Below are positions 32,440 through 44,560 of a stretch of DNA of 64,000 nucleotides, piece after piece. The position numbers and the translations under genes were made by a program. Every line of letters starts with the position of its first letter. Position 1 is the first letter of the stretch. The notes beneath the pieces were generated by a model. That model was not told the DNA's origin, made no database searches, and saw only the letters and a program-made list of their open reading frames with translations. The stretch comes from Ariolimax columbianus (taxonomy: Eukaryota > Mollusca > Gastropoda > Stylommatophora > Arionidae): the NCBI GenBank assembly GCA_036924085.1, contig JAVGWX010000005.1, positions 97,006,172 through 97,070,171 on the forward strand, written 5' to 3'.

Positions 32440-32900
32440 TTAGTTGTTTTTATTACTACACTAGTCTTTGTTCTGGAAGTGGCTCTGGGCCACATTGGAT
32501 AACATTTTTTGTTAAATTTTATTCCAAATAAAATCCATTAATATTGTACAAATTGAGCTAAAATTGCATTCTAAACATTCTAAGACACATAATTAAACTA
32601 TCTATGACATGAAGTATTCCTAATAAAGATTAAATATTAATGTGAAGCATTAAATGACATTAATGCGGAGATGGAAATGGGATATGAAAAAAGCTTTTGC
32701 TACCAGGTACTTGTAATGTCGTGTTTTGTCGATATATTCATCAATTCCTTTAACACAAACTTTTCGTATTATGTGTCCCAGTCAAAGTCTGAATCGGGCA
32801 TGTGTTGAATATCCATGAGTAATCCGGATGTGTGATCATTTGACTGATAGAATAATAAATCATTTCTTGGGTCTTGAAGCCTAACATTCATCACAATAAA
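32440..32900. repeat. Dispersed repeat, longest copy in the window
   Basis: It matches 12,590-12,905 and, at its right end, 24,715-24,835, in collinear order. AT-rich, with TTAATATTGTACAAATTGAG and AATCGGGCATGTGTTGAATA. No terminal repeats or coding potential recognised. Bases 32901-33220 are blank. Confidence 0.7.
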
Positions 32901-33224
32901 TGTGTTGACTTTTGAAGATCATAAAATGAGCTAATGTTGACCTACCAGAAATAATTTAACAGATAACATAAGTTGCCAATGCACAAACACAGCCATCATG
33001 TAGAGATGTGAAAAAGAATAATTAAATTCCACAAACTAAATCACAAACACAAACGCATGTTTCAGCAATGGGTTTTGGTCGTGACTGGTGGCAATTTTTC
33101 GGTTTTCATCATCCAATTTTGCCGCATATGAGCTGGAAAGGGTTGATGTGTTGAGTTAGAAATTATGTTTTTATTATTTTTAAAAAAATGTAAAGATCAT
33201 TTTAATTAGTTTAGGAGATGAAGT

Positions 33225-33420
33225 GCAAGCGGTTTTGTGGTTAGGATAGAGGTCTTATAATCAAGAGGCATTGGTATGAACCCTGGGGAAAGTCTAAGTA
33301 TTTTTTAATCTGGAGTGAAATAAAAATCTAATATGCACACTGAGCTGCAGCTGCATGGTATGGGTAAGCGGCCTTTGTTCCTCAGTCGTATAAACGTTCT
33401 GAACGGATCTAAACAATGGA
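33225..33420 (+). mobile_element. tRNA-derived SINE, family 3
   Basis: A-box-like GCGGTTTTGTGGTTAGGATA, and B-box-like GGTATGAACCC at about 33,271-33,281. The body has GAAATAAAAATCTAATATGC and TTGTTCCTCAGTCGTATA, shared with 2805-2948. Confidence 0.6.
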
Positions 33421-33579
33421 AATATAGGCTGCAATGATAGTTTGGTTTTGTGTACTTTCATAAGAGGAGGAGTGGCACTTAATGGTTGAAATATTTGTCA
33501 AATAATATGAAAGCCACTAGTATGGTGTGCAAAGTTTGATGGGAAGACTTGAAATCATTCTCTGATCATTGTGAATTTA

Positions 33580-34065
33580 GGTGAACATACTGGTAATCAT
33601 TTATATTCATGGTAGACGATGGAAATGGCTGATATTCCTGCATGTTCATTGTGGATTTTATAGAAATGTTGATAGGCATATACGTTCATAATGGAAAGAG
33701 CTGATCTTCCTTTATGTTTCATGGATTTTATAGAAAGGGCTGATATTCTATGTTCTTTTAAGATTTTTTCTCAATATAAAAAGGTATGTTTGCCCTCCAT
33801 ATTGATAGTGGATAGTCATATGTGGTGCTGATTTATTGTCATTTATGTTCATTATGGATTTGATTGAAAGGGCTGATATTACTCCATGTTTGATGAATTT
33901 AATGAAAGGGCTGATAGCTCTTCCCATTCATAGGGAATTTTATGAAAGTGCTGATAGTCAGATATTCTCATGAAGGAATTAATGGAAATACTGATAGTTA
34001 TATATGCTCATGGTGGAATTCATGGAAAAGCTGATAGCTTGTTCTGTTCATGGTGAATTTAACAG
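33580..34065. repeat. Degenerate tandem repeat, about 40-60 bp units
   Basis: Repeated theme TTCATGGTGGAATTTATGGA then AAGGGCTGATAGT, with variable spacing, about ten diverged units. A second mini-array (34,325-34,430; ATAGATATCAGACAGCAGG) follows. Bases 34,431-35,880 contain no recognised gene or repeat apart from weak GAAGTGAC-type repetition near 34,735-34,880. Confidence 0.65.
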
Positions 34066-35884
34066 CAATATTATGTTAATGATGAGATGCCCATAATTTG
34101 CTTTCATATAGCCAGAATACTTTGTGTAATGCTTAATTTTATTTCTTGCTTCATTGACAATGATTCCAGACATAGGATGCTATGGTTGTAAGTGTAAATG
34201 AAAATGTCTAAATGACAACTATTGGAAACATGTGCTCTTATTAGATCAAAACATTGTCAAAATATATTGTTTATATGAGAATCTGTAAATTCTATTTCTA
34301 TTTTTTTTACAAAGTTTTCTTAAGACATATAGATATCAGACAGCAGGGCTTTATATATCAAACTGCAGGTCTGTAGATATCAGACAGCAGGTATCTATAG
34401 ACAGCATAGTCTATGGATATAAAACATTGGGTCTATATCTACTATAAAAGACTAGATGGGATTCCCCACCGCAGATTAACTTGGTATTATGCTGTTGTTT
34501 TTATTATTTATAATGTGACTGATGGTGGCATTAGTGATCAAATCTACAAGCCAAAGTTGAATATTTGACATACAGGTTTTGTGAAATTACTTTCACAATT
34601 TACTGTTAATATGGATGCTGGCTTTGCCATTAAATGAGGTATGTGACTGTGTAATTCAAAGTTTAATGTGAATAGACAAACAAAATGAGCTGACTAAATA
34701 TTTGACATAATTAGAAACGTTGCATTAATTGACTTTATGAAGTGGCAGTAAATGTTTGTTGTTACTTTCTGAAGTGATTTTAATTTGTTAGGGTTGCTTT
34801 ATGAAGGGACTGAATGTTTGGTATTATCGTATTTATGAAGTGATTATGAATGTCTGGTGTTACTTTTTGAAGTGACGTTAATTGTGTAATGTAAATTTAA
34901 CCTTCAGCACGCCAGGAATGTTTTGAAAAAATTTGACCTAATTAATTTTCTTAATTTCTCGCCATGGTAGTCTTAGAAAATTTTTATTTTTTATGTTTGT
35001 TTGTCAATAAATATGATTTTCTGGCGTGTAGACACACAATAGCATAACGAACATGTGGGTGTTATTGTTGTTGTTGTGTGTTTGATAGTTTTTGAGATTC
35101 AAAAAGATGAAGTTGAAAATCTCGGAAAAAATTTGGACTCGACCACTAGGCCTAGTCGCTTCGATAGAAAACCATGGAAACCACATCAACGTATCGATAC
35201 TGTGTTTACAATATCGACACAACTGTTAGTTTCCAATTTAAACGTAGTTCTTTCATTTAAATAAACAGATCTACTCGATAAAGATCTTTTCCAACAACCT
35301 ACTTCCCCTTTCGCAAAAAGTCGGCTTGGTCTAAACGGCGTATACAAAATTAAAACTGTTCAGAAGCCATTTGTAATCGCACATACGATACTTTAACCGG
35401 CAAACTATCGTGTATATATGGAGTATGTATTCAGCAGTAAAAAAATGGCTGTCGGGAGTGACTCCGTTCAAAAAATAAAAATTTTTTCCGTACACCGTTT
35501 TTGTAGGCCGAGTGTGTCAAGATGATCTGGACTGGGGCGTGCTGCAGGATATAACCAGAATGAAGTGAATGTTTTATTACATATATGAATAAATTTAAGT
35601 GTTGTTGAAGGTTTTTCATGTACACAAACCTAATTTGTGACTTTGAAATATTGGTAGGATTACTGACTATCTAAACTCATTTTCTGTCCACTTTTCTTGT
35701 CTTTTCAACAAGTCACCAGATGAAGATGGAAATAAAACTGAAGGATGGTTGCCAAAAATAACCATCGTGGCCGCAAAGTTTGCCTACTCCATGCTCTACA
35801 GAGAATAAAAACCAATGTTTTATTATCGCATTTCTCACACTGATACCATTTGAATTTGGCTATGTGTTCATAATTATCCTGAAG

Positions 35885-36068
35885 CTTGTGTTGTCTCATT
35901 GTAAAGGTAGTTGAGATCTGATATGTTTATGACTGAGTGTTTGTATAAGTCATGCTGTCTCATTGTTAAGGTTAGTTGAGATATGATATGTTTATGACTG
36001 AGTGTTTGTATAAGTCATGCTGTCTCATTGTTAAGGTTAGTTGATCTGAGATGTTTATGACTGAGGGA
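35885..36068. repeat. About 64-bp tandem array, segment 1
   Basis: Three units of GATATGTTTATGACTGAGTG, then TTTGTATAAGTCATGCTGTC and TCATTGTTAAGGTTAGTTGA. Further units occur at 38,796-39,030, 39,396-39,440 and 40,165-40,235. The CR1-like LINE, a (GAA)n-tailed element and a 73-bp array lie between the segments. Confidence 0.85.
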
Positions 36069-36179
36069 TATACAATATTAAGGAAAGATAGGGTAGTTGG
36101 AGACATGGCTTATGACTAAGGGAGGTGCCATTTTATTATACTGTACAAATTCAGTTAATATAACGATCAAAGATAATTT

Positions 36180-38795
36180 ATCTTCTGGTAACAAAAGTGA
36201 AAGTGCATGGGAGAAACAGAAAGTGGGGGTGAAAAAACAGTGATTGGAGTATGCTATAGATGTCCATCAAGTCAAAAAGAGGACAATGAGGAGCTGATTA
36301 GTAGCATAGGCATAGAAAAGGTAAGTGAAGGAAAATTAATGGGGGATTTCAACTTTCCAGAAATAAAATGGGATATGGCAGAAGCACTTGTAGAGTCAAA
36401 ACCTTATGTTAAGTGCATTACTAAAAATATTTTTATTCAATATGCAGAAGCAGCCACCAGAGGCAAAAACACACTCGACCTAGTTTTTACTACAGAGGAA
36501 AATATGATTGTAAAGGTTACCGTTGGGGAACTGTTTGGCTCAAGTGAGCATCAGATCTTATTTGCAGGGAAAGAAGTAAACATAAACATGCAAACATACG
36601 ACTACTCAATGGCAGATGTTAAGAAGATGAAAGAGGCAGCAAGCCACATAATCTGAAAAGATATTGTCGGAGGAACAGATGTTGAACAAGATTGGGAGAG
36701 TTTTAAAACAGTTCTAGAAAAGCTAAAAGAGGAGAATGTATTCCATGTAGGGGGGTGAACCTCAAGCGTAAAAAGGGAATAACTAGATTTGTAGTTAAAT
36801 GTAGAAGAGGTAAAAATAAAGCATGGAAAAAATATATAGAGACATGCAAATCAAAAATAACAAATTTAAATAAATATTTGAACAAGCAGAACATAGCTCA
36901 GAAAGTGAATAAAACAGCAAAAATAGACTTCGAAAAAAAAACTTGCTCAGAGAATCAAGACTGATGTTAAAAGCTTCTTTTCTTATGTTAGAAATAAACA
37001 AAGAACGAAAGACAAAGTAGGCCCTCTCATAGCACAGGAAAAATAATAAGTGAGAATAGGGAGGAAGCTAATCTACTCAATCAGTACTTTGACATAGTCT
37101 ACACAAAAGAGAACTGCTCCAAGATCCCAGAGCCTATAGATATTTTTCAAAGAGACAGGGATACAGCAGGATTAAGATCAATCTGTATTACAAAGGAAAC
37201 GGTTTTATAAAAATTGGAGTGTTACAAAGTGGGTAAATGTCCAAGTCAAGGTGGTATTCATTCAAAATTGCTGTTTGAAATTAGAAACCAACTAGCAAAA
37301 CCATTGACTATATTATGTTCTAAATCATTTGCAAAAGAGATTGTTCCACTGGAATGGAAAGATGCAGGAGTGATTTTCTTATTCAAAAAGAGCCAAAAAA
37401 TCAGATCCAGCAAATTATAGACTGGTGAGTTTAACAAACATAGTCTGTAAATTGTTAGATTCAATAATTTAAAAAAACATGGTAATGCTTTTAGACAAGT
37501 TTAATCTAATCAGAAATAGTCAGCATGGGTTTACTAGATGGATATCGTGCTTAACAAATCTATTAGAATTCATGGAGGAGGTTACTAAAATCATAGATAA
37601 AGGGGAGCCAGTGAACGTTATTTATCTAAATTTTGTAAAGGCATTTGATAGAGTACCTCATCAAAGATTATTTTGAATGTTAAAATTCCATGGAATAGGT
37701 GGGGAAGTTGCCAAATGGATTGAAAATTGGTTAATGGGAAGAAGCAGAGGGTGGGCATAAATGAGTACTCTGAGTAGTGTGAAGTCTTCATCGTACGCAA
37801 GAGTAGTGTGAAGTGAAAAGTGGAGTGTCAAAGGGCTCGGTTTTGGGATCAATTTTGTTCTTGATATATATAAATGATTTGGAAATTTATATGGGATCCA
37901 TGATTGCAAAATTTGCTGATGACACAAAACTATGCAGTATTGTCTCATCTAAAGCAGGAGTGGATATATTGAGGTCGGATTTAGATAAAATTCGAGAATG
38001 GTCTGTAAGCTGGCAAATGGAGTTTAATGTAGATAAATGTACAGTCATTCACATGGGTAGATCCAATATGGAACATAATTACTGAATGAGTGAGAACAAT
38101 ATTAGAAAGATAGAAAAGGGACCTAGGGGTTATAATAGATCATACAGGAAAGGTGAATGAGCAAGCCCAGGAAGCAGTGATAAAGACAATTGCAATGTTA
38201 GGTATGACAAAAAGAAATATTAAACATAGTAGCAAGGAAGTGATAGTCAAACTGTATAAAGCATTAGTTAGACCTAGATTGGAGTACTATGTTCAGGTGT
38301 GGAGTCCTTATCGTAGATGGGATTTAACATGCTGGAAAGGATACAAAAAAGAGCGACAACGTTGATAGTGGGATTCCAGAATTACAGTTAAAAGGAAAGA
38401 CTCACAAAAACTTAGAAAAAACTTAGAAAAAAGTAGAATTTAAAGTGACCTAATACAGGTTTATAAGACAATCAAAGGAACAGACAAATTAGACTATAAC
38501 AAGTTTTTCAAAATACAACCACCTACAAGAGCAAGAGGGCTTAGCTACAAATGAACTAAACAAAGGTATATATGAGATATTAGGAAATATTTTTTTAGTC
38601 AATATTTTTTTAGTCAAGAGAGGGGTGAATGCGTGGAATGCATTGCCACAGGTAGTAGTGAGGCAGGTACAATTAATGCATCTAAGAATAGATTGGATGC
38701 GCATAGCTTTTAGAGCAAGGTAATGTAAATGAAACTGGTTGTATACAGATTCTGCAGAGTCTTCTAAACCAGTATAAAGATGTTAAGTTAATAGT
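36180..38795 (+). mobile_element. CR1-like LINE, decayed
   Basis: Collinear broken frames. Endonuclease part MGDFNFPEIKWD at about 36,338. RT parts NSQHGFTRWISCLTNLLEF (about 37,515-37,575), YLNFVKAFDRVPH (about 37,625), GSVLGSILFLIYINDLE (about 37,840) and KFADDTKLCS (about 37,905). Thumb part LYKALVRPRLEYYVQVWSPY at about 38,255. The C-terminus ends near NRLDAHSF, followed by a short 3' UTR. These are CR1-clade blocks. Many stops and frameshifts make it inactive. It sits inside the 64-bp array. Confidence 0.9.
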
Positions 38796-39030
38796 GTTTC
38801 TATAAGTCATGTCTCATTGTAAAGGGTAGTTGAGATCTGCAATGTTTATGACTTAGTGTTTCTATAAGTCATGTTATCTCTTTGTAAAGATCTGAGATGT
38901 TTATTACTGAATGTTTCTATAAGTCATGTTGTCTCTTTGTAAAGTGTAGATGTAATTTACTATCTGAGATGATTATGACTGGATGTTTCTATAAGTCATG
39001 TTGTCTCTTTGTAAAGGTTAGTTTTGTATC
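38796..39030. repeat. About 64-bp tandem array, segment 2
   Basis: Four units of TTTCTATAAGTCATGTTGTC, TCTTTGTAAAGGTTAG and GAGATGTTTATGACT, continuing the array of 35,885 beyond the CR1 insertion. It ends at the target duplication of the (GAA)n-tailed element. Confidence 0.85.
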
Positions 39031-39395
39031 TTCTTCTTCTTCTTCTTCTTTGTTCGTTCTCAATCTCCCACTACCAAACCCTGAAAGGGCTTAAGTAGCA
39101 GAATGTAGTCCAGAGAATGGAATGCATTGTGTCTTAGTTTACAGCTTGGCTGTGATATTTGCACCTTTCGGTGCAACACATCCAACTTCAGCAAGCATTT
39201 TTTTAGTACAGGGTTAGCATTCCATCTTCGATCCCTTCTCCTTAGCCAGTCTGCCCTGCTGCAGCCTGTTATCCAGGATCACCGCGTGGAGGTGTAGAAG
39301 GGTCTTGGCAGCTATGGTTCACTGGCCCTGATGCTAGCAGTCAGCTATGGGTCGCTGACCACTGCAGCTCATGCGCTGCTCAGCATCTTGATCCA
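39031..39395 (-). mobile_element. (GAA)n-tailed short element, copy 1 (365 bp, 11-bp duplication)
   Basis: It is flanked by AGTTTTGTATC (39020-39030 and 39396-39406). On the minus strand it starts GGATCAAGATGCTGAGCAGC, carries the module TGCTGAAGTTGGATGTGTTG, and ends GAACGAACAAAGAAGAAGAAG. It has no coding capacity. Other copies at 40.9, 56.2 and 59.0 kb share the 3' end, and two of them also end at the same GGATC. Its tail and duplication length match LINE A. Confidence 0.85.
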
Positions 39396-39584
39396 AGTTT
39401 TGTATCTGAGATGTTTATGACTGAGTGTTCCTATTTGAGTAGTTCCTGAGGCAAACAGCAAGAACCACGGCTTTCTTCCTTGCATGTCATAAGAGGTACC
39501 TAAAGTGGGTTGTGCATAGGGCAGGCATCCACAGTTTGAAACCATTGCTATGAAACCACACTGCAGATAAATGGAATCTGGCTT

Positions 39585-40165
39585 TCCTAAGAGCTGATTA
39601 GAGTAAGGTAAATGCAGTGTTGTACCTATGCTTTAGCAAATGGCTGAAATCAAGCTGTACCAAGAGCTGGTGAGGAAAAGCCAAATGCAGTGTTGTACTA
39701 TTGCTTCAGCAAATGGCTGAAATCAAGCTGTACCAAGAGCTGGTGAGGAAAAGCCAAATGCAGTGTTGTACTATTGCTTCAGCAAATGGCTGAAATCAAG
39801 CTGTACCAAAAGCTGGTGAGGAAAAGCCAAATGCTGTGTTGTACTATTGCTTCAGCAAATGGCTGAAATCAAGCTGTACCAAGAGCTGGTGAGGAAAAGC
39901 CAAATGTAGTGTTGTACTATTGCTTCAGCAAATGGCTGAAATCAAGCTGTACCAAGAGCTGGTGAGGAAAAGCCAAATGCAGTGTTGTACTATTGCTTCA
40001 GCAAATGGCTGAAATCAAGCTGTACCAAGAGCTGGTGAGGAAAAGCCAAATGCAGTGTTGTACTATTGCTTCAGCAAATGGCTGAAATCAAGCTGTACCA
40101 AGAGCTGGTGAGGAAAAGCCAAATGCAGTGTTGTACTATTGCTTCAACAAAGGAAGTGAAGCTAC
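39585..40165. repeat. 73-bp tandem array, about 8 units
   Basis: Unit CAAATGCAGTGTTGTACTAT, TGCTTCAGCAAATGGCTGAA, ATCAAGCTGTACCAAGAGCT, GGTGAGGAAAAGC. Inner units are nearly identical and the first is diverged. It lies inside the 64-bp array region. Confidence 0.93.
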
Positions 40166-40439
40166 ATGTAAGATGTTAACGACTCAGTGTTCCTATAAAT
40201 CATGTTGTTTCATTGTGAAGGTTAACCCAGATCTCAGATGTCAACATGCAAGTCTACAGGCTAAGTTTTATTTTGACTTCCAACAGGCAAAAACAGCAAG
40301 GCATTACAATGGCTTTTGAACTCTTGTCCACTTGGTAAAAAAGCTGGTACTATACCTGCTCGGGCATTCATTTCTCCCCAGATACCTGACAAAATTAACT
40401 GGTAAGATTCTGGTACTTATTCACTGAATTATAGTTTAC

Positions 40440-40820
40440 ATGTGTTGGTTGGTAATTGATTTAATTATTTTGCATTGATTTTCTATATTGTTGTGTTTGT
40501 TTTATATCAATTTAGATGTTTTGGATGACTGTACATGAATTAGGGATTAGATCATCATTTATTCCTCAATATTTTAATTGTTTAGTATTTGTGTACCATT
40601 GTTTTGTTTTTATTAATTCATGATTATTAACTGATTTTGTGATTGGTTCTGATTTGTGTCTTTCTATTTTGATTAGTTTATAATCTGTATCCCTACATCT
40701 TTATTCATTCGTATATTTAGCTCATTGTTTCATGATTTTTAAGTGTGCACTGTGTGATTGATTCATAATTTGTCTCTATATTTTGATTGGTTGAAAACTA
40801 GTAGTATCCCTGCATTGTTA
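40440..40820. repeat. Degenerate AT-rich repetition
   Basis: Loose repeats of TGATTGGTTCATGATTTGTG and TCTATATTTTGATTGGTT with irregular spacing. Weak evidence of tandem origin; otherwise blank. Confidence 0.45.
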
Positions 40821-40870
40821 TTCGGTTATTTTTTTTTATCTCTGTAAATTACTTTATCTGTAGTTTCTGT

Positions 40871-41039
40871 TCTTCTTCTTCTGCGTTCGTTCTCAATCTC
40901 CCACTACCAAGCCCTGAACAGGGCTTTGCAAGTAAAGTAGCAGGATGTAGTCTAGAGAACGGAATGCATTGTGTCGCAAGTTTACAGCTTGACTGCGATA
41001 TTTGCACCTTTTGGTCCGACACATCAGTCTTCCACAGCG
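40871..41039 (-). mobile_element. (GAA)n-tailed short element, copy 2, 5'-truncated
   Basis: The left end has (CTT)n and GCGTTCGTTCTCAATCTCCC. It stops in the central module. Flanks repeat TGTAGTTTCTG (40859-40869 and 41040-41050), an 11-bp duplication extendable by one T. It shows that the element is 5'-truncated on insertion like a LINE product. Confidence 0.85.
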
Positions 41040-41277
41040 TGTAGTTTCTGTAATTACTGTTGTCTATGGTCTTGTTTTTTTTTGGTAGCATTTGGACATT
41101 TTTACATTTTGAATGTCTGTATATAGAGTTTTTAAATATTTAAAATCAAATTGTTCTTTTTTTAACTGGTTATATTAAAATTTATGTATGAAATAGCTAA
41201 ATCAAACGATGAAATTATAGAAAGGAAAACGTAATTAAAAATAAGAAAATAACAATCATTGTGGGCAAATGATTTGC

Positions 41278-41815
41278 TTCAGTGATAGTCAAACTGTATA
41301 ACGCATTAGTTAGACCTAGATTGGAATACTGTGTACAGGTGTGGAGTATTTATCGAAGAAGGGATTTAACATGCTAGAAAGGATTTAAAAAAAGAGCGAC
41401 AAAGCTGATAGTGGGATTCCAGAATTAGTTATGAGGAAAGACTCCAAATAACCGGCCTTCGGTGTCTAGAAAAGAGAAGAATTCATGGTGACTTAATACA
41501 GGTTTATAAGATAAAGGAACAGATAAATTAGACTATAACAAATTTTCAAAATACAACCACCTACAAGAACAAGAGGACATAGCTATAGATTAACTAAAAA
41601 AAGGTTGAGATTAGATATTGAGAAATATTTGTTTAGTCAGAGAGGGGGTGAATGCTTGGAATGCATTGCCACAGGAAGTAGTGGAGGCAGGGACTATAAA
41701 TGCATTTAAGAATAGACTGGATGCACATAGCTTTTAGAGAAAGGAAATGTAAAAGAAACTAGTTGTTTACAGACTCTGCAGAGTCTTCTAAACCAGTATA
41801 AAGATGTTAAGTTAA
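41278..41815 (+). mobile_element. CR1-like LINE 3' fragment
   Basis: It matches 38,240-38,795: GATAGTCAAACTGTATAACG (thumb region LYNALVRPRLEYCVQVWS), later NAWNALPQEVVEAGTINAFK, NRLDAHSF-stop, and the same 3' UTR ending AAAGATGTTAAGTTA. A younger copy than the 36-kb one by its better-preserved C-terminus. Confidence 0.85.
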
Positions 41816-41869
41816 ATGGACAAGACAATGTATGGTCTTTGACAATGAGATCATTTAAGTTGTCTTTGT

Positions 41870-42977
41870 TAAATGCTGTTACCATGTGTCAATCTGTGTC
41901 ATTTAAAAAGTGACATTATATTCTGATATCAGTGACATTTAAATGGTTACATTTATTCTGATATCAGTGTCAATTATAAGGTTGCATTTGTTCTTACATC
42001 AGTGTCATTTAATAGGTTACATAATTATGCTGCTCCATCAGTGTCATTTAGAATGTAGAATTGTTCTTACATAAGTGTAATTTATTAGGTAATATTTGTT
42101 CGTACATCAGTGTATTAGGTCATAAATTTGTTATTACATCCATGTTGTTTAGAAGAATACATAATTATGTTCTTGTGGCAGTGTTATTTAGTTGTAAGTG
42201 ATCTTACATCAGTGTCATTTAGAAGGTTGTAAGTGATCTTCAGTCAGTGTCATTTAGAAGGTTGTAAGTGATCTTACACAAGTGTCATTTAGAAAGTTAC
42301 AGGCGTTCTTTCATCAGTGTTATTTATAATGTTACATTTGTTCTTACATCAGTGTCATTTAGAGGGTTACAAGTGTTCTTACATCAGTGCTATTTATAAG
42401 CTTACATTTGATGTTACATAACTGCCATTTTAAAGGTTGCATAATTATGTTGTTTGCACCAGCGTCATTTAGAAGGTAATATTTGTTCTTACATCAGTGT
42501 AATTCATAAGGATATATTTTTTCTTACATCACTGGAATTTAGAAGCTTACATAATTATGTTCTTGTATGTCATTTACAAAGTTAAATGTGCTATTACATC
42601 AGTATTCTTTCACCAGTGTTATTTAGAATGTTACATTTGCTCTTACATCAGCATCATTTAGAAGCTTACATTTGCACTTACATAATCTTACATCAATGTA
42701 ATTTAGAAAATGATGTAATTATAGTTTTACATCAATGTAATTTAGTAGTTTGTTTAATTATATAAATACATTAGTGTAATTACAAATGTCACATGTTTTA
42801 CATCAGTGTCATATATTTATAAGGGTACATAATTATATTCTTACATTGGGGACATTTATCAGGTGAGGTGTTCTTACATCTTTCTCATTAAGTGACATGA
42901 TTTTACATCAGTGTCATTTAGAAGGTGAGATATTCTTTCATCATGTAATTTTGAAGGCAACATGGACTTGCATTAGT
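41870..42977. repeat. Degenerate array of CATCAGTGTCATTTAGAAGG units, left part
   Basis: Roughly 30 diverged units of 32-38 bp (TTCTTACATCAGTGTCATTT, AGAAGGTTACATTTG), often with TCTTACATC spacing and occasional TACATAATTATG insertions. It continues at 43,489-43,720 beyond the hAT MITE. Confidence 0.8.
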
Positions 42978-42985
42978 ATAATTTA

Positions 42986-43480
42986 AAGGGCTTGACAAAA
43001 GTGTTGGTCTGTGATGAGTAACAATTTTTGCTTGATGAGTAAATAAAATATCAGTATTTAATCGTTAATTACGTTATAAGTCATTACTACATAACGACTC
43101 TCAAACGATTATTAAAGATATTACAGTTATTATAGATTGTACATAAACTATGTTATGATAGTGAATCTAAATGGACCTCCACTACCACAATTTAAACCTA
43201 CTAAAGCCATCGATAAATGGTACTTCAGTGCTAAAACTACCAAGCATGTTTAGGGGCACAAACGCATGCCTCTGACAGCAGTGCATTTTCTCTTAAGAAG
43301 AAATAGGCTAATACTGTGTAATACAAAATATTTTGGTTTGTAACACATTATTACGTAGAAATAAAAGTGAATGACTGCCTAATTTAAGTTTAACATAAAT
43401 TGCTTGACTGTAGTCCGGCCATGCTAACTGGTGACATTTTTGACTGACTGGTGAGCCACCCTAAAATTTGTCAAGCCCTG
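42986..43480. mobile_element. Non-autonomous hAT element (MITE), 495 bp
   Basis: It is flanked by the exact 8-bp duplication ATAATTTA (42978-42985 and 43481-43488). Terminal inverted repeats: left AAGGGCTTGACAAA, right TTTGTCAAGCCCTG (reverse complement CAGGGCTTGACAAA); one mismatch, at the first base. CAGGG termini with 8-bp duplications define hAT transposons. The interior is AT-rich with no transposase, so it would depend on an enzyme in trans. It splits the surrounding array. Confidence 0.92.
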
Positions 43481-43488
43481 ATAATTTA

Positions 43489-43720
43489 GGTGACATATGA
43501 TCTTGTATCAATGTCATTTAGATGGTGACATATTCAGATGTCCTCTGGATGCACCGGTGAGGTGCAGCACAACATGTCGATTGCTGTTGTGATCAACGCT
43601 TGCAATGGCCGGCTACTAGTATTTAGATGTCAGTGTCATTAGGTGGCATGTTCTTACATCAGTGTCATTTAGAACGTTACATGTTGCTCATTTCTCAGTG
43701 TCATATCTCAAAAACAATAT
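43489..43720. repeat. Degenerate CATCAGTGTCATTT array, right part
   Basis: Continues the array of 41,870 after the hAT element. About 90 bp of CpG-containing sequence (43,535-43,620; GGATGCACCGGTGAGGTGCA) of unknown origin interrupts it. From 43,721 to 44,400 nothing is recognised; the 71-codon antisense frame at 44,249-44,034 has no known motif. Confidence 0.7.
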
Positions 43721-44399
43721 TAAAAGGCAATTTGACATGGGGATAGTAATGAATGTGTACTGACAATTAAATCTAAACATGTCTTTATCAAGGACGGACA
43801 CACGAGCACAACACAAATACAAAAGCTGATCAAGGTTAAACTATACACCTTTTAGCTTACACAGGGCAGGAAATTGGTAACAATTTACTTCCTAGACACA
43901 TTGCAGAAGACTGAATCAGTCAATGATCATCATGACTTACAGTGAATTCATGGTAGCAACAAACTCCTTCCAGTTTTTTTGGTTTATAGCAAAGATGGTT
44001 TACGATTCTCACATTGACTTCCATATCTCTTCACTAAGTAGTGACACATGTAGCATCATTTAATCTCTTATACTCTCTGAAACTGCTCTGCTTTGTCAAT
44101 GTCATCGCACTCCAAGCAAACCCATGAGGTACCAATTTTCGCTCAACAAATGGTGAAGAGTCTGATGATTTCAGTAGCCTGCTGATTGTACATACTAGTG
44201 CTTCATCCTTTCTGACAATCATCCATACCCAACCCACAATTGATTTCAAAACTGCAGTCTGAATTGCCAGCTCATTGACTGCAGTGTCATAAATCTAAGA
44301 ACCAGTCATTGATTGATCTCAAACTGTCACCTTAGGCTAGAAAATGTGAAAAGTGTCATTTCTTTTTGTAGTATGTATTTTCACAATTTCTTGTTAAAC

Positions 44400-44560
44400 T
44401 CTAGATAGATAGAGCAAAGTGGTTAGTGACACATCCCACATCCCTAAGTTGCCGATATGAGAGGTAATTCTCATTTTGAATATGTGTGCTGAATTCAGTT
44501 GTATTAGACTGTCAGGCGCAAAACCATTCTTATGCACTCCGCTTAAGAAAAAAAAACTAG
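44400..44560 (+). mobile_element. Decayed SINE related to family 1
   Basis: AGAGCAAAGTGGTTAGTGAC (A-box-like head) and, near the end, ACTGTCAGGCGCAAAACCAT, followed by an A-run. The latter corresponds to GGCCGACAGGCGCAAAATA in family 1. Bases 44,561-46,460 contain no recognised element apart from weak CACATGAGGACAAGTT repetition near 45,540-45,660. Confidence 0.45.

Noticed and set aside
35055..35264. Possible first exon of another gene (69 codons starting MGVIVVVV)
   Set aside because: No known motif, no clear donor in frame, and the start follows a TTGTTGTTG run. Nothing downstream joins to it.
39585..40165. Evenly spaced repeats as a possible CRISPR array
   Set aside because: The 73-bp units have no unique spacers, and the genome is eukaryotic by its spliced genes and SINEs.
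44034..44249. Antisense 71-codon frame
   Set aside because: No motif recognised and no adjacent frames or splice sites that extend it; probably chance.
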